A stretch of 27,542 bases of DNA, taken from positions 1 through 27,542 of the forward strand of contig JAIVFJ010000527.1 of the NCBI GenBank assembly GCA_025765615.1. Reading direction: 5' to 3'. The position numbers were made by a program, and so were the translations under genes. This stretch comes from Zopfochytrium polystomum (lineage: Eukaryota; Chytridiomycota; Chytridiomycetes; Chytridiales; Chytridiaceae). The first letter of the stretch is position 1. Each line of letters starts with the position of its first letter. The notes beneath the pieces are model-generated. The model saw only the letters and a list, made by a program, of their open reading frames with translations. It made no database searches and was not told where the DNA came from. Shown piece by piece: positions 22,333-27,542 of this stretch.

Positions 22333-22430
22333 GAACCTTCTAGAACATTCCTTCATGGAACCTTCTGGAACCTTCTGGAACCTTCTAGAACATTCCTTCA
22401 TGGAACCTTGTGGAACCTTCTGGAACCTTC
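22333..22430 (+). promoter_or_regulatory. Heat-shock-element array, LTR unit 2
   Basis: Three contiguous blocks: 22333-22350 (4 pentamers), 22358-22395 (8) and 22403-22430 (6, one imperfect as TTG). The block boundary CTTCATG occurs twice, so the extra length came from duplication within the array. The array end is 111 bp from the TATA box, as in unit 1, and the proximal TTC-GAA-TTC trimer is at 22496-22508. Confidence 0.78.
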
Positions 22431-22540
22431 TTTGCTTTCCTGACTTGTCTTGTTGTCATTGGTATCATTGGTATCATTGCATTACTAATTGCTCTTTCTG
22501 GAACTTTCTTGGAGTCTTGACAAGGAACACTCTCAAAAGG

Positions 22541-22547
22541 TATAAAA
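22541..22547 (+). promoter_or_regulatory. TATA box of LTR unit 2
   Basis: Identical core and spacing to unit 1 (33 bp from the HSE trimer). Conservation while neighbouring bases drift suggests a working promoter at the time of insertion. Confidence 0.6.
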
Positions 22548-22661
22548 GGGGGATGGGGGACCTGTCCCATCCCTCAAGTGAATTATTGTTTTCAATACAA
22601 TCATCACTCCTCTCAGTTCCTTGTCTGCCTTGCCCTGTCCTGCCCTGTTCCTGACAGAGGT

Positions 22662-23390
22662 GGTCTGAAGTGTCAGTGAGGTGGGACTCTTCAAGTGGAG
22701 AAGAAATATTAGCTTCAGTGACGTAGTCAAGAGCAGGTGGTAAGAGCCAAATGCTGTCCAAATGAGAGGAGTAGGAGCCAGTGGTGTGTGTTTAAGAGGG
22801 TAAGTCTGGGTGCAGGTGTCAAAAGGAATCAACAAACCCTTTCAGGGAGAGGGTGGGGAGGAACCTATGGCAGGAAGCAGGTCGAGGGGGTCAGTGGTGG
22901 GGTTCCAGTCACCAAACCAGTAGGCTTGGTGGGTTGAGGTGGAGTCAGATGAGACAAGAAAGTTGCATCATTTTTGCAAGTCAGGGAGTTCCTCAGATTG
23001 GGGGCCAGCAGGCCAGTAAATATTTCGCAGGAGCGTTGGAGCGATGAGCAAAAGATAAGGTGAGGGCAAAGGCACAAGTTCCAAAGTGGGAGACATCAGT
23101 GATTTGTGGTGCCAGGGAAGATGAGATGATGAAACCAACACCAGCATGATGGGAAGGGGTGGAGGATATGAAGAAACCTTTATAATTCTTAGTGATGCGA
23201 CAAATGGAGTGGGTGTCCTCTTCTCTGTCAGAGCAGCCAGTTTCTTGAATGGCAAGGATGCTGGTTTTGGTGTGATCGAGCCAGTGGGAGGTGATACTGC
23301 CTTGGTGGATAAGGCATGGCAGATGTTCCAAGTCGCAAAGCGAGGGAGGGGTGGTGGTGTTGAAGGTGGTGTGCTAGACACAGGGCTAGT
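22662..23390 (-). pseudogene. APE-type endonuclease fragment of the LINE
   Basis: Endonuclease that would nick target DNA for reverse transcription. In order: RFATWNICHAL near 23377, the catalytic-Glu segment ILAIQETG near 23260, HHAGVGFIISSSL near 23140, WFGDWNP near 22910 (the GD.N motif), and a final TSDH near 22670 (the SDH motif). These are the hallmark exonuclease-endonuclease-phosphatase motifs. The frame shifts more than once (for example after ATWNICHALST and between the GDWN and SDH parts), so it is not functional as read. The SDH codons lie right next to the solo LTR. Confidence 0.7.
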
Positions 23391-23399
23391 CGACATAAC

Positions 23400-24440
23400 T
23401 GACTAAGGAGTGCAGGCAGTCCGGCTAATAGTTTTTTTTTTTCTGGGGGGGAGGGGAGGAATAAGAGTGATATCTGTTGTGTGTGGAGCTGTTGCTGGAT
23501 GTTTTCAAGGACCTTCAAAATTGACTGCAGCTCTGGAGGAGGGACAGAAGTGGAGGCAGGCAGGACAGGTGGGGGAGTTGTGGTGTCAGGAGAGGCCTGA
23601 GCTGTCTGGCTGTTGTCTTTGGAATCTGCTGAAGTGGCTTGGGAGCCAGAGGGGCAGCCAGTTTTGCAAGATTGGGACGTATGGTTGGAGTTTCCACAAC
23701 GTCGACAGCAGGGGAAAGGAGTGAAATCTTCCTTTTGGAGTGGGTGAAATGGGAGGGCACAGCCGTTGAAGATGACGGATTGGTTAGTTTTTTGCAACAA
23801 TCAATGCACAGGTTGTAAAAACAAAATGGGCAGATGACGAAAGGCTAGCAGTGCCCTTTGCTGAGTTGAAGAAGCCTGGAATGCAAATGACGTGCACCCA
23901 AGCTCATATTGGATCGGCTGAAGATCGTAGATACTCGTGGAGCAACAAATGTTATAAGGGACAGTTGTGCGTTGCTTTTCGTCACTGATTCGCCACTGTT
24001 TTTCTGCAGAAGGTTCCCAGTGGTCGAATTGTGACACCAGCGCCCATAATTGTTATCAACTGAGGGGGATTGCGAGGAGGGTTGTCAAAAAGGACTGTGG
24101 CAGATGTGGAGGTGGAAAGCTGGTAATGTGCAAAATGAATGGATGTTGTGGAGCCACACGAGGATAAAGCAGAGGTGATTGCATGATGCAGGGAGTCTAT
24201 CAGTTCATCAAAGGGTTTTCCAGTAGTTCCAGGAGCCAGGTGTTGGAGGACGAGTTGGTTGGTAGGTTTGTTCGTGGATTCTGTGGCAGCAGCTGGAAGT
24301 CAGCTCCAACAATAACTGTGACGATGCCGTGGAGCATAAGCTTGCAGGAGATAGTTCGGACTTCAAAGGAGAAATTGCCTCGCACAACGCGCCTTTCAAT
24401 AGCAACCGCCCGCCACCTCCCAACAGAGAGGAGTTCGAAA
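23400..24440 (-). pseudogene. ORF1-like region with CCHC zinc knuckle
   Basis: Encodes CRRCGNSNHTSQSC (C-x2-C-x4-H-x4-C, near 23710-23670), the retroelement nucleic-acid-binding knuckle, followed by a Gln/Thr/Pro-rich spacer before the endonuclease. Further upstream, KLMLHGIVTVIVGADFQLL near 24340 looks like the RRM-like part of LINE ORF1 proteins, but this is a weak resemblance. Several stops and shifts lie between them. Confidence 0.5.
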
Positions 24441-24947
24441 CGCAAAGATGAGTTAATCAAGTTTGTGAAAGATTTCGCACGAGATCATCAGTATGTAGTC
24501 GTGATAGAATCTAGAACGATGACGAAAGTTCGGATGCGATGCGTGGAGGTGGGAAACCACGCAAATTACACAACACAAACGTACTTGCGCAACGCTGGCG
24601 AGGTGAATGAAAAGGTTAACAAAGCGTGGCTGAAGGCGTCGACGCGTCGTAAAACCATTGTTTTTTTGTCTGTTTTTCTCTTCCCAAAATGGAAGCTCTG
24701 GCAGAAGGTAATAAATTTATTGAAAAAGAGTTTCAGTGGTACTCACAGCCTATTTCACTTAGTAGCTGCCCACTGCGAATATCCCCCGCTTTTTTTGTTT
24801 TTTCCCTTTTGTTATCACACACAGTACGAAGGGGACCGGCAATATACAGACTGCCCAAGACGCCATCAGTCCCCACGGGCGGAAAAAGGGTCAGATAGCG
24901 CAAAAACTAAAGTAAGGGAAGGCCGTTCATGTACTTTGATAGCGTAA
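24183..24947 (+). CDS. Open frame of unknown nature, 254 codons
   Basis: Longest plus-strand frame outside low-complexity DNA. Its first third lies antisense to the LINE ORF1-like region and is probably a shadow. The middle part (about 24430-24660) is Lys/Arg-rich and mixed helical in character (DELIKFVKDFARDHQYVVVI; later TYLRNAGEVNEKVNKAWLK) and does not look like repeat translation. A donor-like AAG/GTAATA occurs at 24715-24716. I do not recognise a family. It could be a chance frame, an exon, or retroelement remnant. Confidence 0.2.
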   Translation: MMQGVYQFIKGFSSSSRSQVLEDELVGRFVRGFCGSSWKSAPTITVTMPWSISLQEIVRTSKEKLPRTTRLSIATARHLPTERSSKRKDELIKFVKDFARDHQYVVVIESRTMTKVRMRCVEVGNHANYTTQTYLRNAGEVNEKVNKAWLKASTRRKTIVFLSVFLFPKWKLWQKVINLLKKSFSGTHSLFHLVAAHCEYPPLFLFFPFCYHTQYEGDRQYTDCPRRHQSPRAEKGSDSAKTKVREGRSCTLIA

Positions 24948-25155
24948 CGAAGCGGGTTCCGAATCAGAAAAAAAAGGCCAGCAAAACCAAAACGCGACGC
25001 CCCGCGACTTTTGCGGGGTCGGGTCAAGACAGACTGCTTCGACTCTCTTTTTTTTTCAATTTTGTGGACGAAAATACCGGTTGTCACAGGTCGTGGTGCG
25101 CATTCTACTCCGGAAGCAGGTAGAAAACACCCGCATGCCTTTTTTTTAAACACGG
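24948..25155. other. 3' flank of the F-box/LRR gene
   Basis: Holds no gene. Contains an imperfect GC-rich inverted repeat (CCCCGC near 24996, GCGGGG near 25013) and T/A runs. On the minus strand the sequence just after the stop is A-rich (TTTAAAAAAAAGG), which may be part of the 3' UTR. Confidence 0.4.
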
Positions 25156-27542
25156 TCACCCGCTCCACCCCACCGGCGACGAGATCCTCAGCTTGATCCT
25201 CGACCCAGCAAACGCGGCCGTCAGCTCGTCGGCGTAGCTCCTCCTAGACGCCCACATCCTCAGCCCCAGCTCGAGCGACACTTCCCGCACGGTCGTCCGC
25301 TGCTCCAGCCGGCGAAAGCACCGCTCCAAAAAGTCGCGCGGCAGGTTGAAAAAATCGTAGTTGCTGTCGTTGTTCGGCCGCACGTTCACGCGGATGTGCA
25401 GCTCGTCCAGGCACGGGAAGCACCGGATCACCCCTTCGATCATCACCGCAACGTCACCCGGGTCCGGCTCCATGTAGTTCAGCCCCAGCGCGCGCAGCGA
25501 CGTCAGCGCAGACGGCGACGCTTGTGCGCACCGCAGTCCGGTGACGCGCGGTGACCCCCTGAGCCGGCGCTTGCTGCTGCTGCTGTTGCTGTGGCGGCGG
25601 CTGCTGAGGATGATGCGGAGCGGCTGGCGCCCGTCGCAGCGCGACCGCTGCTGCCGCAGCAGCTGTACCGGCAGTGATTGGGGAGCTCGAGGCCGGCGTG
25701 GCTAGCAGCAGGTTCTGGAGGTTCGACTCAAAGTACGAAGGGAGCCACTGGAAAAAAGTCGGGACTGTTCACATGCACGTACTGGATTCGCTGCAGGTGA
25801 GGCAGCTCCAGCAGAACCCGCGCCGCTCGACGGCTGTCGAGGTTCCAAGGAAGCTGCTCCGGAGGATGGACGAAATCATGAATACATAATCGATGAGAAC
25901 GACGATTGAATAAGCTGGTTGAAGGCCGGGTGCCGGGTGCAAGGAGAAATATTGAAAGAAATAAAGCAGAAGAACGAAGAATTTACCTCCAACACACGCA
26001 ACTCCTTAAGACCGATCAAAGAGGCTACCAGCACCTCTTGCGAACCAACCAGGCGGCCATATCGCACTACCAATTCCCGTAGCTGAGATAGGGCACACAG
26101 CGGGGCGAACGAGCTTGCCTCCAATCCTTTCAGATGGTAAAGGCACAAAGTTTGTTTAAAGAGTTCAAGTAAGAAACACCAACAACAGACTCCAGCACAG
26201 AAACAGCTTTGTCCTACCCCACGGCTGCCGCGGCATGGGCCGAAACAGCTCCAACCGCCGTAGTAGAAGCGTGCTCCTCGCAACCACCTTTTTCAAAAAC
26301 CAAACCTCGGAAAGTCAGAACCCCCCCCAACCTCAACTCTATTACACTCGGGCGGCTGAACCCAACGACGTTCAAAATGAAGCAGAGCTTGTACTAACCG
26401 CCATATCTCTGGGCTGGATGTGACCGTCCGAGCGCATGTTTGGAAGACGGAGCGTCATGGCCACGTTCTGCAACTTTTCAATCAGCTCCGAGTCCCACCA
26501 CCACAGAGTAACGTTCTGCCAAGTTTGGTAAACAGGGATATCATCAATTAGGAATCTGTCGGATTGAGGGAAGGTCAAGAAGTACGTACAATTGGCCTCA
26601 GCGATCGCAGAAACGATCCTACGGTGTCGGCACTGGCATTCCCTCTCCTTCCTTTCACCTGCGGTTTGGGACAAAAAACATTGAGGATTCAAATGGACCT
26701 GGCAACTGGGGGAACTTCAAGCGTGAGTGCACAAACCTGGACGGTTCCGATGACGACTCGGACCGGGGTCTTGACGTGAGAACCAAACGCATTTCGCTTC
26801 AGTAGCTGCTTGACGTATTCGACGAGGGTCTCCGGGTTATCAGGGATGGCCGAAATGTGGACACGAATATGTCGTTCAGCGGCGACATGCATGAGCGGCA
26901 GGTCGGGTGACGGAGTTCCCGACAGCGGCGACGATGATAATGGTGACGACGTAGGGGACGACGGCAGCAGCAACGACGACAGAGCCGGTGGTGTTGTTCC
27001 ACGCCGTCCGCCTGCCGCTGCCTCTCCATCCGCCAAGTCCACACAGCCCGGATGCACGCGCACGGCACGGAAAGCCCGAAGCAGCCTCGCTGGTTCAAGG
27101 GTATGCAGCAGGGGCGTGTTGGCGCCGCCACCGTCCTCCTCGTCCTCCGAAAGGAGATCGACGTTTGCCAGCATCGGCACAGAGAACGATCTCACAGTCT
27201 GATGGAAACGCCGGCACACGCGCGGCAGCAGGTTGAACACCAGCTTGGGCGAGTTGGTCGCGAGAAACACGCGCCAAAGGGCCTCAACGGGTAGCGCGGT
27301 AAGGAGCCTCTGAATGGGGGCGGCGGTTACAGCCGGCTGGGTCGCGGAGGCCAAGGGGTCTACCGGCATTGCTGCGATTGCATCTAAAGATGAGGACGAC
27401 GACGAGGATTCCGCGGTGTGGGAGGGCGGGGGCAGCGGCGACAATCCGTCGTTCAGCGATCGCGAACGGGACGAGGCCAGCGGAGAGTTTGCGTAATCGG
27501 TGTGGTGGTGGCTGTGCAAGAGATCGAGCGCCGGCGAGCTTG
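25156..27542 (-). CDS. F-box / leucine-rich-repeat-like protein (5' end beyond window)
   Basis: Likely a substrate-recognition subunit of an SCF ubiquitin ligase, if the F-box call holds. The first visible exon (27542-26737) is open to the edge, so the true start is not in view. It has a Ser/His-rich leader, then LPVEALWRVFLATNS...LLPRVCRRFHQTV, the F-box pattern (LP.E.L..VF...VC..F). It ends VVIGTVQ at donor CAG/GTTTGT. Next are an exon about 26658-26399 (acceptor CCGCAG, donor GTTAGT), an exon ending at 25987 (LSQLRELVVRYG and LIGLKELRVLE, leucine-rich repeats) and a last exon 25914-25156 with further LRR-like text (ALTSLRALGLNY, CFPCLDELHIRV) and stop TGA. Frame does not hold throughout: a stop after the second acceptor, a shift near 25755 and another near 25560. 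GC content is higher than in the neighbouring retroelement. Confidence 0.55.

Larger units (their letters stand above)
22304..22656 (+). mobile_element. Solo LTR (unit 2) with heat-shock-element array and 5-bp target duplication
   Basis: A 353-bp unit, TGTTATG...CTGACA, flanked on both sides by GAGGT (22299-22303 and 22657-22661). TG...CA ends plus a 5-bp duplication are the standard signature of an LTR retrotransposon insertion reduced to one LTR. Taking it out rejoins the host retroelement frame directly after the endonuclease SDH motif. It is 35 bp longer than unit 1, entirely from the GAA/TTC array. TATAAAA lies at 22541-22547. No internal region, primer-binding site or polypurine tract is left. 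Confidence 0.85.
20126..24460 (-). mobile_element. Degenerate non-LTR retrotransposon (APE endonuclease + RNase H type)
   Basis: Read right to left: a nucleic-acid-binding protein region with a CCHC knuckle (about 23710-23650), an APE-type endonuclease (about 23380-22662), a stretch of RT size (22298-20640) in which I could not identify the catalytic motifs, and an RNase H fragment (about 20300-20126). This order is that of I/Jockey/Tad-like LINEs that carry RNase H. Frame changes are frequent and no full ORF survives. Both LTR units lie within or at the end of it. Boundaries are approximate: the 3' end is lost at LTR unit 1, and the 5' end is set where recognisable resemblance fades. Confidence 0.65.

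Noticed and set aside
19808..22656. The two LTR units as the 5' and 3' LTRs of one retrotransposon
   Set aside because: Unit 2 has its own target duplication, and the DNA between the units is the minus-strand LINE (endonuclease continuation, RNase H), not gag-pol of an LTR element. No primer-binding site follows unit 1.

Overview
The window reads as nuclear DNA of a eukaryote, probably a unicellular or early-branching lineage that I cannot name. Genes are split by spliceosomal introns (mostly GT-AG, some GC-AG). Introns and spacers are loaded with microsatellites, and there are degenerate retroelements. There is no operon structure, no Shine-Dalgarno spacing and no RNA gene that I can recognise.

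Bases 1-17672 hold three tandem, minus-strand paralogues of a TRPV-like cation channel. Copy A (1-3231) runs off the left edge, copy B is about 5006-9569, and copy C is 12845-17672. Each has the same layout: a Ser/Ala-rich start, ankyrin exons, a linker built from 24-bp repeats, a last ankyrin repeat, six membrane segments, a TRP box and a C-terminal exon. The spacers are homologous too, so the duplicated unit is gene plus flank (about 6.3 and 8.1 kb between starts). All three copies carry breaks as read here. A is clearly a pseudogene, B very probably one, and C the best preserved but also shifted or stopped in several places. Either the array is decaying or the assembly has one-base errors.

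Bases 17673-19400 are the upstream flank of C, then a purine-rich low-complexity block with an interspersed 'CAGCC..TTGACTGC' motif.

Bases 19400-24460 are a degenerate minus-strand non-LTR retrotransposon: a CCHC zinc knuckle, then an APE-type endonuclease, an unreadable RT-sized stretch and a fragment of RNase H. Two related LTR-like units (19808-20125 and 22304-22656) lie in it. The second is a clean solo LTR with a 5-bp target duplication (GAGGT) that splits the retroelement just after the endonuclease SDH motif. Both units carry long perfect arrays of GAAnnTTC pentamers, the heat-shock element pattern, plus a proximal HSE trimer 33 bp before a TATAAAA box. A heat-inducible LTR promoter is the most interesting inference from this window.

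Bases 24460-25155 hold nothing firmly recognised. Bases 25156-27542 hold a GC-rich, multi-exon minus-strand F-box/leucine-rich-repeat-like gene whose 5' end lies beyond the right edge.
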